Shown here one piece after another: positions 33,145 to 43,803 of a stretch of DNA of 64,000 nt (positions are counted from its first letter, which is position 1; the number at the start of each line of letters is the position of its first letter). The translations under genes and the position numbers were made by a program. The notes beneath the pieces are model-generated. The model did not search any database. It had not been told where the DNA came from and saw only the letters and a list, made by a program, of their open reading frames with translations. The stretch lies in NCBI GenBank assembly GCA_026122225.1, contig JANEZZ010000519.1, positions 1,116,001-1,180,000 on the forward strand, in the 5' to 3' direction. This stretch comes from Heloderma charlesbogerti (taxonomy: Eukaryota; Chordata; Lepidosauria; Squamata; Helodermatidae).

Positions 33145-33962
33145 TAGGGATGGTGGAGAATTCTGCCATGGATTTCAGTGAGGCCAAATGCCAGTGCATT
33201 TGGCCCCCTGAAATCCGTGGCGGGACGGCATCCTGCCGATCCCGCCCCCCTGCGGAATCCCCCCGGGATGGCACTTACCTGGGGCGGTTCCAGCGGCGGT
33301 GGCGGCTGGTCTCCTGGCCGGCCACAGCCTGGCTGCTGCCGCTGCCATTGCCATCCTTGCAGCCATGATAGGCTACATAAGAATTTACATAGCCTATCAC
33401 GGCTAACCCCCTCCCCCCCAAAAAATCATAGCGTACGCAAATGGCGGCAGCTATGTCGGCCGCCATTTGCGTTCCCTATTTTTCACCGATTTATCTTACA
33501 TAAATATTTACGTAAGATAAAACAGCAAAAAAAGGGGGGCGCAAATAGCGTGGTGGACGCTATTTGCGTTCCTTTATTTTTCACCGTTCTAGCCTATGTA
33601 AATATTTAGCCACCGCCATTGCATATGCTGGGTTTTTTGCGGGGGGGGGGTTAGCCGTGATAGGCTACGTAAATTCTTATGTAGCCTATCATGGCTGCCT
33701 GGCTGGACACAAATGGCAGCCGCCACAGCGGCCGCCATTTGCGTCCGCAGCAGCCCGTCCGCGGCTGGAAGTCCAGCTGCGGATGGCCCTGGCCGGCTGC
33801 TCCGCGGAGCCGCTGCGGAGCAGAGCCGGCCGGGCAGGATTCCAGGGGAGAGGACCAGATAGCCTCCCCTCCGCGTTGAGGATTCCGGGGGGAGGGAAGG
33901 AATGCCTCCCCCCCCCAGCGGATGCCCCGACCGGAACCAGGTAAGGGATTTGTACATCCCTA
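33145..33962. mobile_element. Hairpin-rich hAT-type element, 818 bp, exact 8-bp TSD
   Basis: It starts TAGGGATGGTGGAGAATTCT and ends TAAGGGATTTGTACATCCCTA. GCCATGGA flanks it exactly (33137-33144 and 33963-33970). Interior hairpins: GATAGGCTACATAAGAATTT/CATAGCCTATC near 33366; CGCAAATGGCGGC.../GCCGCCATTTGCG at 33434-33472; CTTACATAAATATTTACGTAAG near 33491; CGCAAATAGCG.../CGCTATTTGCG near 33539; and GATAGGCTACGTAAATTC/CATAGCCTATC near 33660. Donor consensus CAGGTAAGT faces outward on the minus strand (33273-33281) and CAGGTAAGG on the plus strand (33938-33946). No transposase is encoded. Confidence 0.9.
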
Positions 33963-34078
33963 GCCATGGAGAAGTTAATCAATCAATCAATCAGTCAATC
34001 AATCAACTTTTTTCTGTGACAAGGGCCACACTAGAAATTTTTTAAGAGGTGGGAGGGGGCCTATGTCGCATTTGCTTC

Positions 34079-34204
34079 TAAGGACACAATCCTATGCATG
34101 TTTAAACAGAAAAAAAAGTCCTACAACTCCCAGCCATGCTGGCTTGGGAATGCTGGGAGTTGTAGGACTTTTTCTGTCTAACCATGCATAGGATTGCACC
34201 CTAA
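34079..34204. repeat. Palindromic MITE, about 125 bp
   Basis: GGACACAATCCTATGCATG and its inverse CATGCATAGGATTGCACCC flank inverted AGTCCTACAACTCCCAG segments; a near-perfect hairpin. Confidence 0.8.
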
Positions 34205-34506
34205 AAGGTTTTGCATAAACATCACAACAGTTGGAAACTCTGGATGTATGGTGTAACTCAACCCCAGTGTAATAACAGTCTAGAGTTGAAAGACATATCC
34301 AGTGTCTGGTCTGTATTGCTGGAGGAGAGAATTAGTAGCTGTTTGTTAAAACAGGAAGGGCAGCTCATTATACTGAAAATAAACTGCTTTTCACAACAGA
34401 ATGCTCTGAAGTATTCCCCTGCTCACAGGTCTACAATGCACCTGCACCATTTCCTTGTGTGCATGTACATGCTTTGTTGCTCAGGGTCACATTCAGTGAC
34501 ATTTAA

Positions 34507-34913
34507 GGCACAATCCTATGGGGATAGGCAGCCGCCTCCGAACTCAGAGGTGACCACCTATCCAATGCAGGGCAGGAGAAGCATGGAGGGGCTCATTCTT
34601 TCCATGCTTCTCCTGCCCTGCATTTGCAGCTAGATTTCCACTGTCTAGCTACAGGAAGGCAGAATGGGGGAGGAGGTGGCTGGATGACACATAGGATGTG
34701 TCCTACCAGCATTTCCACCTCCCCCACCTTGGATCACCCCCAGCCCCACCCCTTTTCGGCCACTTCACACTCCTGTTGCAAGCATGGAGGACGGGGCTGT
34801 TCTGTGCTGCCTGAGAGGCAGCATGGAAGGTGGGGGAGATCAGTTCTCCAGGAACCCCCATTTCCTATGGCCATCTAGTCGCTGACTAGCAGCCATAGGA
34901 TTGCTCCCTTAGA
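34507..34913. mobile_element. MITE-like element with CACAATCCTATG ends
   Basis: It starts TAAGGCACAATCCTATGG and ends CATAGGATTGCTCCCTTAG, approximate inverted repeats shared with the shorter palindromic family. Internal inverted pair GCAGGGCAGGAGAAGCATGG / CCATGCTTCTCCTGCCCTGC near 34568-34621. No ORF of note. Confidence 0.6.
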
Positions 34914-34969
34914 AGCCTATATTGCCTGGGAATGTGACTGATAGCACTAACGCAGAAGAGTACTACGTT

Positions 34970-35127
34970 CAAAAAACAACAGAGTCCTTGTGACACCTTA
35001 AGGACCAACAGATTTATTATGCCTTGCATCATGCATCTGATGAAGTGGACTGTAGTCTATGAAAGCATATGCCATAATAAATCTGTTTGCCTTAAGGTGC
35101 CACAAGATTCTCTGTAGTTTTTTGTTG
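34970..35127 (+). ncRNA. Long hairpin with apical hammerhead-like core
   Basis: The arms 34970-35021 and 35073-35127 are reverse complements with few mismatches; AACAGATTTATTATG and CATAATAAATCTGTT pair perfectly. At the apex are CTGATGA (35037-35043), a 6-bp stem with TGTA loop (GTGGAC/GTCTAT) and GAAA (35061-35064). This resembles the hammerhead core known from Penelope-like repeats of amniotes. Departures from canonical: an extra A after CTGATGA, and no clear UH cleavage site after GCATATGC. Catalysis is unproven. Confidence 0.55.
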
Positions 35128-37437
35128 CAAGAGGCAAGCATGCCCTTTGGAAATTGTTATATTCAAGCTTCACATAGGAGGCAACATGAACTACAACAAA
35201 ACTGTATTTGGAGTGAGGGATATATTTCTAAAAAAACTAACTAAGAACAAGAGGGGGTACGCACAGTATGGCAGGATTCAGCTTACACTCTTGGTACAAA
35301 CTACAGCAGATCCTGGAACATCCAAAGTCAACTCTTAAATACTAATCCTTCAACCATACATTCCATACACCACAAAGAGAAGAAAGCAGCAGGACTTCAA
35401 GCATCTGGAGGGTTTTGCTTACTGCTGATTTAACTTGTCTCTTCCTGCTTCTGGAGACCAAGCAAGTGGACTGAACAAATCAAGCAGCTGGGTTAGACAG
35501 CTAAAAGCTTTTCCTCCTGAAGGCAAAGAGCCCTTCTCTTGTCTTGAGAGGCAAATAATAACCTGGGCTTTCGGTGTGTCTACCCAAGATTTCTTGGGAG
35601 AGCTACTCTCTTGATTGTGTGCATGGGGAGGAAGAGAGGCGTGTATAGTCTAGGGCATAGCTGACTTTTGACTTACCATATGTAAGGAGGCAGTAAGCAT
35701 CTTTCTGTTTAAGTACAGAGGATCTTGGAAGAGCTGAGAACTCATACTTTCCAAGTGCCTCTTTGAGGTAAAGATATGACTGACTTACAATGATAAATCT
35801 AGTTAGTTCCTTCTTCTCAAAGTTTAAATATTTTGTCTCTGGGTGTTATCTTGTATTTAGTGGAATCTTCAAATAGCTTCAAGGAGGCTAAGTTCATTGG
35901 GAACCATACTGTGTTGTGCACAAATATTTCATGCAAATTTGCCCTAAGGTCCCTGTTAAGAATGTCATATTGGATATTTTCGGGCATCATACCACCCTCA
36001 TCATAACATTGCCAACTTCATATGACTTGCCAGAAAAGGGGTACCCATGTTCTATAATTATTTATGTAATCTTTGAAACATTGGTGAACAGTTTGTGTAG
36101 AAGCAGTGCGGTCTGCAGATAGTGTTTTTGCCAAGGAGAAGAGAAATTGGTATATTTGATCAGAGTTTGGGGTTGCAGAGGAGCCTAGACTACTCACTTT
36201 ACTTTTCACATTGCTATCAGTCACTTTTCATATCAGCTAATATAATACAATTTTTGCATGACTTGCATTTTTGAACTGCACAAATGTTCTTTTGGAACGG
36301 TACTTTTCCCCCCTGTCCGGTTACACATTTTTTAAAAGCCTTGCCACAAGCCTCTGCTATACAAGAATTACCATAAACTGCCCATCACCAGAATACTAGC
36401 ATAGGTTGAGCAACCTGTGAATGAGGTCCTCATAAAAGTTTATATATATTATTGAGAAGGGTCTTGGTTAAGAGTCACCACTATGCACACAGTGACTCCA
36501 TTTCTTGTCAAATATCTTCTAAACAAAAACAAGAAGGAAAGCACCATTTCAGATACCTACAGAGATAAGCTGAAACAACATATTCTCTGAAGAAACGGGA
36601 AAGATGCAGAATAAGAGTTCATGATCTACATGTGCTCTTCACTGTGTTCTGTTTATTTATAGATTGAATTTGATGTGTTCCATCATTGAAGCAAGCCAAT
36701 AAATGGTGGGAAGAAACCCCAGTGTATGTTGGGTGTCAAATGTTTTAACGGGGTGACTTCAGATGACCTCTGCCAGGGGGTACCGATAACTTATTCTTCA
36801 ACCTGTGACCTTCAGGTTAGCTCTAGATCCAAGCTACAAATTAGAAGAGGATGTATACAAAGGAAAATAAAGATATTATATGTATGTACTCAGACAAGTG
36901 GGTGCAAACCACTCAATAGCTGCTTAAAATCTTACTGTGTAGAGCCTATTGCCATGAAGTGCAAAGTGGTCACCTGTATTCTCTAACCATGTCACCAAGC
37001 CCAGCATACCTGCTTCCTGAAATTATCAACTGACAGCAAACAGTGAAGATGGGCTTAAATCCATAGCTGAAGGTTGCAAATGACATCTCTCCACACAATA
37101 CTGATGCTGTGGAGGAAGACTACAGGTGTGTGACATGAGTGTGTAAGCAGCACCTGTGGAGAACTGCCCACTGAGAGTTTGTATCCAATCCATTCATTGG
37201 CTGAGGTGGATAGCTAGCTTGTGCTTGAACACTAACATCCTAGAGGAATCAGAACTGAAGGACAGAGTAGAGATGGCAAACATGAGAACCAGAGTGAGTC
37301 AGGCAGTGCACAAATCAAGAAGCCTAGCTGAGGATACAGGTCAGACAAGATTCCAAGACTGGGACCGGGAACACAACCCAAACATGGGTCAAAGTAAGGC
37401 CAGGATACATAATGAAACATGGTGCCACACAGGCTCA
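35128..37437. other. Unassigned 2.3-kb repeat-poor stretch
   Basis: No ORF with recognisable domain and no classified repeat was seen; possibly unique intergenic or intronic DNA. Confidence 0.5.
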
Positions 37438-37795
37438 CAGCGCTGGCTCCAGGTTTTTGCAGGCCATTGGGTGAGACACCATCAATGGGCCCCCTCCCTC
37501 AGTGAGTCTATCTGCTCACTGCCATTGACTCCTGCTTCTGTTGCTCCTCCTTCTTTTCATCATAGTTTGCTTGACAGGCAGAGAGCCAGTGAGCAAGCAG
37601 GCATTTACTGTTCCTCCTTCACACCACCACCATTGTCTGGGCCAGAGTGAGCGAGAGGCAGGTGAACAAGCAGGTTACAATGGTGAATTGGAGGAGTGTC
37701 TCCAAGGGGGTGTTGCCAGTGGAACCCCATGGGGGTATGGACCCTCAACAGGTGCCCAGTCATAGCTACCCTTGATGCTGGCCCTTGTGTGATGC
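37438..37795. repeat. Interspersed repeat family X, copy 1
   Basis: CAGCGCTGGCTCCAGGTTTT to ACCCTTGATGCTGGCCCTT. Shares GACAGGCAGAGAGCCAGTGA, TTGTCTGGGCCAGAGTGA and AACAAGCAGGTTACAATGG with copies at 51468-51815 and 54487-54733 (inverted). The ends suggest a hAT MITE, but no TSD was found. Confidence 0.6.
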
Positions 37796-38096
37796 AGTGT
37801 AGAGAACTTTGAGCAATTCCAAGGGGAGGAGCCCTGGATTTTCTAAAATACCCATCCCATTCATAAGACACTGGATTGCCAATACAAACTCCTACCACTC
37901 CCATGCAATTTCAGTCTTGCTACAGAGGTTGCTGACTCATCAGCTTGTTACTCTCACAAAGTCACATCTTAGGACTTAGGAGATGGTCCTATATTGTTAT
38001 GTCTGGAGTACATTTACAAAAAAATGTTCTTGCTCAGCATTATGTATTACAGCCAAACCTACAACAGGAGGGAAGCCGGCCATCAACACCACTGTC

Positions 38097-38398
38097 TAGG
38101 GATGGCACGGGCACCTGGTTGGGGCTCAGAGCTTGGTGATTTCTCACTGGCTGGGCCATTTATGCAACATTACAGGCATAAATGGACCATTTATGCCTGC
38201 AATATTTCATAAATGGCCACTTTATGGCTGCCATTTGCGTAAATGGTTATTTATCGAAAAGCCTGAGCCACCATTTTTATGCAAAATGGCAGCTCAGTGA
38301 GGGAGCAGGTGGCTACTCATGGCGAGCAGGGGTGGCTGGCTGGTGGAGGTCCAGCGAGCAGTGCACAGGGCAAGAAATGGTAAGTTTGCCCATCCCTA
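38097..38398. mobile_element. hAT-type element with CCATTT palindromes, 302 bp
   Basis: It starts TAGGGATGGCACGGGCACCT and ends TAAGTTTGCCCATCCCTA. The interior alternates GGCATAAATGG, CCATTTATGCC and GCTGCCATTTGCGTAAATGG. A donor-like ATGGTAAGT faces the right end (38378-38386). Flanking 8-mers differ, so no TSD is claimed. Confidence 0.65.
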
Positions 38399-39394
38399 GC
38401 AGCTTCGGTGAGCCGATTTTTGTCAGGTCTGTTGAACAAAGGGGAATGGGTAAAATGCCTCTATGTTCCACAGTCTCAATTCTGATTGGTGCCGCCCCCC
38501 CGGCTACTATTTTTAAAGAGGAAACAGACAAGTTTAAAGCTGATCACCATTCTAACATATTGGCTAGTTTTGGCCCTGAGCCAACATCTAATGGGTGCAC
38601 CAGATGTGTGATAGTGGGGGCAGATTTCAGCTTCCTGAGAATTTCAGCTTTCATTTTCAAGTACTTGTGTCTGCAAAGATGTGTGTGTCCACGAATGTGC
38701 TGCCTACTGAAATCTAAAAAACCATAGATTATCAGTGTTAGGCATGAGGGTTCTCTATCCTTGCCCCCTTCCACATCACATTTGAAAAGCAGAAGAAATT
38801 GAGTAATATAGCAAAATTTCAGAATATGTTGTCCATAATAAAAAAGAAGATAATCACATCTGCATAATACCCTGATCTGCATAATTTCTGCAGGTTTCAG
38901 TTTTTCTATTTTGTTGGTGCAACATTTGGATTGCTTAGGTGAAGAATGTTTACTCTTTTTTTTTTAAGGGCTGCAGAAACACAGCCTTGGGCTTACTCAT
39001 GGATTTAAAAACCATTAAATTCTGTTATGTCCTCCAAATAATTGCTACAGTATGCATAAAGTTATAAAATTCTGGAAATTTCACAAACTGCTTCTCTGAA
39101 GCAGGCCTTTGGTTTTTCAGATATGGATCTTTACCAAACATTTTATAAACCAAACCAGGAGAAGGGCTTTTTTTTACAGATGCAGTAGTAGAATTCCTGG
39201 GAGGAGAAACAACGTCCTTAATGAAATATTAATCCTTCCTGAAAATCAACATTTCTCTTTGCAACACAGCATATGATGGAATTGTAACATGTTGCATTTG
39301 ACTTTATAATGTCTGCTAAATAGCATTGGGTCTATGCAAGTGAGCTGAAGGAGCTTCACTTAGGCTGCAGTCTAGTACTCAATCAAGCAGGCAG
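38399..39394. other. Unassigned 1-kb stretch
   Basis: No supported gene or classified repeat. Confidence 0.5.
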
Positions 39395-40130
39395 AAGCTG
39401 ATTTCCATACCTCAGCAAGAGAGCACATGCTTTGCCTGCAGGATGCCCCAGGTTCAGTCTATAGCAGCTCCAGTTTTCAAGAAGGATCTCAGGCATCAAG
39501 GCCAAGAAAGACCTGCACACAAGACCTTGGAGGATTCTTGGCAGTTGGTAATGGCCTGGATGGACCAATAATCTAGGGATGTCAGGTAATTCTGCCACGG
39601 ACTCCAATGAAGCTGGATTCCTTAGAATCCGGCCCCCTGGAATCCGTGGCGGAATGGCCTACCCCCCCCCACCCCGCGGAATCCCCCGGGACAGAGCTTA
39701 CCTGGCGGCGGATGCGGCGGTGGATGTGGCGGCGTTGGCACAGCGGCTGGTCTCCCGGCCACTGCCAGGTTGCTGTGGCCGCAAATGGTGGCCATCGTAG
39801 CGGCTGCCATTTTCGTGGCTTCCTTTTGCCGTGAAAAGTATTTACGTAGCCTATCGCGGCTTGGCAGCCAGTCACACAAATGGTGGCCAGTGTAGCGGCC
39901 ACCATTTGTGGCCACAGCAGCCTGGCTGCAGCCAGAATTCCAGCTGCGGCCGGCCCCAGCCAGCGGCTCCACAGAGTCGCCATGGAGCTGAGCTGGCCAG
40001 GGAGGATTCCGGAGGGAGGGACGGAGTGCCTCCCCCCCACTGCTGATGCCCTGAAATGGACGGGTGAGTACATTTCGTACATCCCTACAATAATCTAACT
40101 TGGCATAAATTTCATCCATATTTTCCATGG
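39395..40130 (+). mobile_element. tRNA-derived SINE, split by a hAT insertion
   Basis: Left part (to 39573): CCTCAGCAAGAGAGCACATG is a decayed box A region and CCCAGGTTCAGTCT a decayed box B. These are followed by the body GAAAGACCTGCACACAAGAC and CTGGATGGACCAATAATC. The tail resumes after the hAT element at 40096 (TAACTTGGCATAAATT). Another copy's 3' half lies at 43685. Confidence 0.72.
39574..40087. mobile_element. Hairpin-bearing hAT-type element, 514 bp, exact 8-bp TSD
   Basis: It starts TAGGGATGTCAGGTAATTCT and ends GTACATTTCGTACATCCCTA. CAATAATC flanks it exactly (39566-39573, 40088-40095), inside a tRNA SINE. The left module forms a hairpin CCACGGACTCC.../GGAATCCGTGG enclosing GGATTCCTTAGAATCC. 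Inverted GCAAATGGTGGCC/GGCCACCATTTGTGGCC modules lie near 39870-39915. Outward donors: CAGGTAAGC on the minus strand (39696-39704) and GGGTGAGT on the plus strand (40062-40069). Confidence 0.9.
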
Positions 40131-40225
40131 AGCTTAACTACGTGTCACTGTGCCCTGGCTTGCTGCCATTAAAATATACATAGTGGTAGGACACTATGCT
40201 GTGATACTCTCACATTTTAGTCTAT

Positions 40226-40350
40226 AGCAGCCTCCCCCAACCTGGTGCCTTCCAGGTGTGTTGGACTACAACTCCCAGAATCCCCAGCAGATGCTGGCTG
40301 GTGGATTCTGGGAGCTGTAGTCCAACACACCTAGTTGGGGGAGGCTGCTG
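40226..40350. mobile_element. Near-perfect palindromic hAT-type MITE
   Basis: AGCAGCCTCCCCCAACCTGG is mirrored by TTGGGGGAGGCTGCT, with inverted GTTGGACTACAACTCCCAGA arms in between. This is the cleanest palindrome of the 24529 family. No TSD recognised. Confidence 0.8.
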
Positions 40351-40464
40351 TAAGAACAATTCCCATCATCCCCACCCAGCTTGGCCAATGGGAATGATGG
40401 ATGTTACAGTGCAACACAAGCAGCAAAAGCCTGATTTACAATAAAGCAGTCACATGATCCCAGC

Positions 40465-41137
40465 TAGTGCTGTGCTGAAAATTTCTCCCACATTTTTTTT
40501 CGACCATTCTCATTCAATTTGATAGAAAAGAAATTGCTTTTGAAAAGAAATTCAGTGGTGAAGAATTTCAGAGAAATTGTGCTTACCTTACTTATGGGGT
40601 GGCTGAGGAGTGTATGCAAGTGTCCTGTTTTTCATTGTACAGTCATCTTTCTGGCAGCCTGTAGCCTCCTTGGCTTCCCGCACTTCAATTAAAGCCATTA
40701 TGAGAAAGACATCATGAGGCAATTCCTCCCACGCCACGAGGCTTTTTCAGTTCAGAAAGTGCAGGTGGCCTGGCAGGCTGCAGAGCAATGGAAAGATGTA
40801 TAATAGAGAGAGGAAGCACAGACAGCACCTTCAGCCACCTCACAGTGATTAGGCAAGCTCAAAAATACAACCCAAATAAATTCAAAATTCTGCCTAAGAA
40901 GAGTGGAAGCCTCAACACAGTTAATGCTGTTGCCACGTATAGAAGCAGTCCAACAAACCAAAAACCCTTAGGAAAAAACCTTGTGCTACAACACATTGCC
41001 AATAGCGAGCCCTATCTGTGAGAAACTTTTGGAGAATTTCTTCTCTTCAAGGAGAAAACTTGGTGAAATTGTCCCCACAATTTCTCTGCCCACAAAAAGA
41101 CTGGAGAATTTTGAGAAGTCATTTGTGCACAGCTCTA
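40465..41137. mobile_element. hAT-type element, 673 bp, exact 8-bp TSD
   Basis: It starts TAGTGCTGTGCTGAAAATTT and ends GTCATTTGTGCACAGCTCTA. ATCCCAGC flanks it exactly (40457-40464, 41138-41145). Sub-terminal GAAAATTTCTCCCAC / GGAGAAAACTTGG-type words recur inverted. A diverged relative covers 49542-49960. No transposase frame; a 77-codon ORF inside has no known domain. Confidence 0.87.
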
Positions 41138-41154
41138 ATCCCAGCACTTGCCCC

Positions 41155-41265
41155 AGTTATTATTGTTTGTTTACAGCATTTTCCCCCTGCTCTTCAGCTG
41201 AAAAAGGTTCCCAGGGTGGCTTACAAAGATTAATATTCCTGCCTTCAGGCTTATAATCTAAAAGA
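41155..41265 (-). mobile_element. LINE-type 3' tail fragment
   Basis: TTATTGTTTGTTTACAGCAT, then AAAAAGGTTCCCAGGGTGGC and TTACAAAGATTAATATTCCT, matches a minus-strand L2/CR1-type 3' end. Confidence 0.5.
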
Positions 41266-41836
41266 TACCAATGGCATCTGGTGCCCACTGTGACTGGTGG
41301 AGCAGAGGGTAGGTTCACCATATAGGCAAAGCCAAGGTGTCACCTGAGGCAGGGCAATCGTTTGACTCTACCACAGCCAGCAACCCATACCACAGAAAGA
41401 GGAAACTGAGGCACATGAACTTTAAGATCATGAGCACAAAGTGGCAAGAGGGGAGAAAATCCATACAAAAGCACTCCTTTGGGCCTGTATTCTCCTGTTG
41501 CAGCAATAAGTCCCATTGCACAGGAAATGGAGAGAGTGCAAAACAGTGTGAGGGAATCCTCAAAGCCACACAAAATAGTGATATTCTCAGAGCCACACAG
41601 AAAAGATATCTTTGGAGCCCAGCAACCAGTTCTGAGTGCATCCAAAATCCACCCCTTTGCATGTAATAGTAATAATAATGATAATAATAATCCACACAGC
41701 CACACAAAAGCACTCCAGGTTGCAATCCACACAGCCCATACTCTCTTCAGGCAGCAACCAGTCACCCCAGGCAGAAATCCACTCATCCCAGTGACTACGC
41801 ACAAACAGAGCAAACACATGCACATAAAGCTGAGCT
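41266..41836. other. Unassigned stretch
   Basis: Overlapping frames up to 161 codons on both strands carry no recognisable domain. A short AATAATAATGATAATAAT run lies near 41668. Confidence 0.45.
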
Positions 41837-42473
41837 GAGGAGAACCAACTCTGTGTATGTCTACTCAGAAGTAAGTCTTACTGAGTTCCATGCAACTTAC
41901 TCCTACACATGTCAGCACCCCACTTGCCCCCAGCTCAGCTTTGTATTTCCACATCCAGCTCATTAGCAAACCACCTGTTAGTTATCTCAGAAGACCCTTG
42001 GGAGAGGGGGGGGGGTTCCAGGGAACAGCTGGATGGAGGGAGATTACACACACACACACACACACACACTAGAAGAATATAGTTCTTCATATCCCTTGGT
42101 ATGTTTATTCCTCATTTTGTCCATTCCCTGAGCATGTGCAGAGTGTGCTTTTTATTCAAACAAAGAGAAGGTTGCTGATCTTTCCCTTCATGCTGCATTT
42201 GTACAAGTGAAGTGTGACTGCTTCAGAAAGAACTTTCCATTATAGTGTCTCTTTTTCTTCATGAGTTTCATATAACAGAAGTATGATGTAGTGGTGAGAG
42301 TCCAGCCCAAAGTCACCCAGTGAGATAACTAAGAGGTGGTTTGCTAATGAGCTGGATGTGGAAATACAAAGCTGATCTGGGGGCAAGTGGGGTGCTGACA
42401 TGTGTAGGAGTAAGTTGCATGGAACTCAGTAAAACTTACTTCTGAGTAGACATGCACAGAGTTGGTTCTCCTC
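41837..42473. repeat. 153-bp inverted repeat, ~97% identical, 331-bp spacer
   Basis: The left arm 41837-41989 and right arm 42321-42473 are reverse complements of equal length; I count four mismatches. Each arm contains a GGGAGTAA-type palindromic repeat (CTACTCAGAAGTAAGTCTTA in the left) plus flanking unique-looking sequence (TTTGTATTTCCACATCCAGC). The spacer has a (CA)n run at about 42049-42070. The high identity indicates recent inverted duplication or gene-conversion-maintained arms. Confidence 0.9.
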
Positions 42474-42586
42474 TCCATTTTGGCCTCACCATGTCACCAA
42501 CAAGGCTGGATGTGGAAATAGAAAGCCTAGCAGGGGGAATAATACCTCGTGCAGGCCTCCAGACCGGCATGGTCATTTTAAAAGGT

Positions 42587-42631
42587 TCTTTCTTTCTTTC
42601 TTTCTTTCTTCCTTCCTTCCTTCCTTCCTTT
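42587..42631. repeat. (TTTC)n(TTCC)n microsatellite
   Basis: Polypyrimidine tract of TTTC units passing into TTCC units. Confidence 0.9.
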
Positions 42632-42869
42632 TAACAGTGTTGCTTTAAACAAAGAGTGCATCGCTCAGGCACACCTAGGGCAGCCTTGTTTTGGGAAGCC
42701 CCGAGGAGGAGGAAGTGTTTTGGCTGAAAGTAAACGGAGAGGGAGGATTTCAATTGAAAAAGAACACCCACAAACAAGGTGGTGAGCACAATTCATTTAA
42801 AAAAAAGAACTTACATATTTATTATCGAAATATACTACCTTGCGTTTTTATTTACGAAAATTTTGCAAC

Positions 42870-43235
42870 TCTGTGCGGATGACAAAAAAAAAGCCGCATG
42901 ACTGCTGGCTCCGCAGGACCTCGTGGTGCCGTTCCGCAGAGGATTCTGTGGCACAGACTGAAGGGAATTCGATCCCATTTCAGTCCGTGGCGGAATTCTC
43001 TGACATCCCTAAGCCTATCATGGCAAAAAAAAAAGGGACGCAAATGGCGGCGGCTACGGCAGCTGCCATTTCCATCCCTGCGCAGCCCAGCAGCGGCCGG
43101 ATGCCGCTGTGGGCTGCCCTGGCCAGCGGCTCTGCGGAGTCGGCCATCGAGGATTTCGGGGGGAGGGACAGAGCGCCTCCCCCCCCCACCACAGATGTAC
43201 GAAATTAAACAGAGAAGTCATTTCATACATCCCTA
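42870..43235. mobile_element. hAT-type composite remnant
   Basis: One terminus, AGTCCGTGGCGGAATTCTCT plus GACATCCCTA, closes at 43011. A second, CAGAGAAGTCATTTCATACA plus TCCCTA, closes at 43235. Between them are CAAATGGCGGCGGCTACGGC and GCAGCTGCCATTTCC, the YY1-like palindrome of the family. Left boundaries and TSDs are lost. Confidence 0.6.
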
Positions 43236-43684
43236 ACCTGAGATAAACCCGAGGTTCAGGCTGGAGTGGGAGCACTTGCTTAGTGTCCATGATTGCAAGC
43301 TAATGTGCTGTTGTGACCATGCGCTTAAATTCAATGGCTTTTTAAAAAGTTAGTTACTCCACATCCAGCTGCAAAATAGTGGAGAAACACTGGGAAAAGA
43401 GGGAAGGAAAGTGTTGGGGGAAACACCCCTTGAATAGGGTCACTGAGGTCATGATCAGATGAGAGACATCCCCGCCCCATGAGCACACATCCCAACAGGA
43501 GTGTAGCCAAGTCGAAGTAAAGAGGAAAAGTCAGACTATAACCAGTCTCAGAAGATCCATTTTTTTTCCGCCATAAGCTCTGGGGTGGCTGCGGGATGGC
43601 CACGACATCATGTATCCTTAGTGACCTCCACACGCAGCCAGCTCAGAGTTATTGGCCTGTGGAGACACCCCCCTGGTCCGGTTG
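43236..43684. other. Unassigned stretch
   Basis: No supported gene or classified repeat. Confidence 0.45.
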
Positions 43685-43803
43685 GAAAGAAGCCCTGCCT
43701 GGACAGCTGCTGCCAGTCATCGGATACGTAGATGATATCGAGCTAGATGGATCACCCATCTGACTCATCTCAGGTCAGGCAGCTTCCTATGTAGTCTGCT
43801 TGA
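43685..43803 (+). mobile_element. tRNA-SINE 3' half
   Basis: CTGCCTGGACAGCTGCTGCC, GAGCTAGATGGATCACCCAT and CAGGCAGCTTCCTATGTAG match the 3' body of the tRNA-derived SINE found at 39395. Confidence 0.65.

Noticed and set aside
39400..39470. Possible tRNA gene
   Set aside because: Box A and B regions are decayed and followed by a SINE body; no cloverleaf with proper acceptor stem is apparent.
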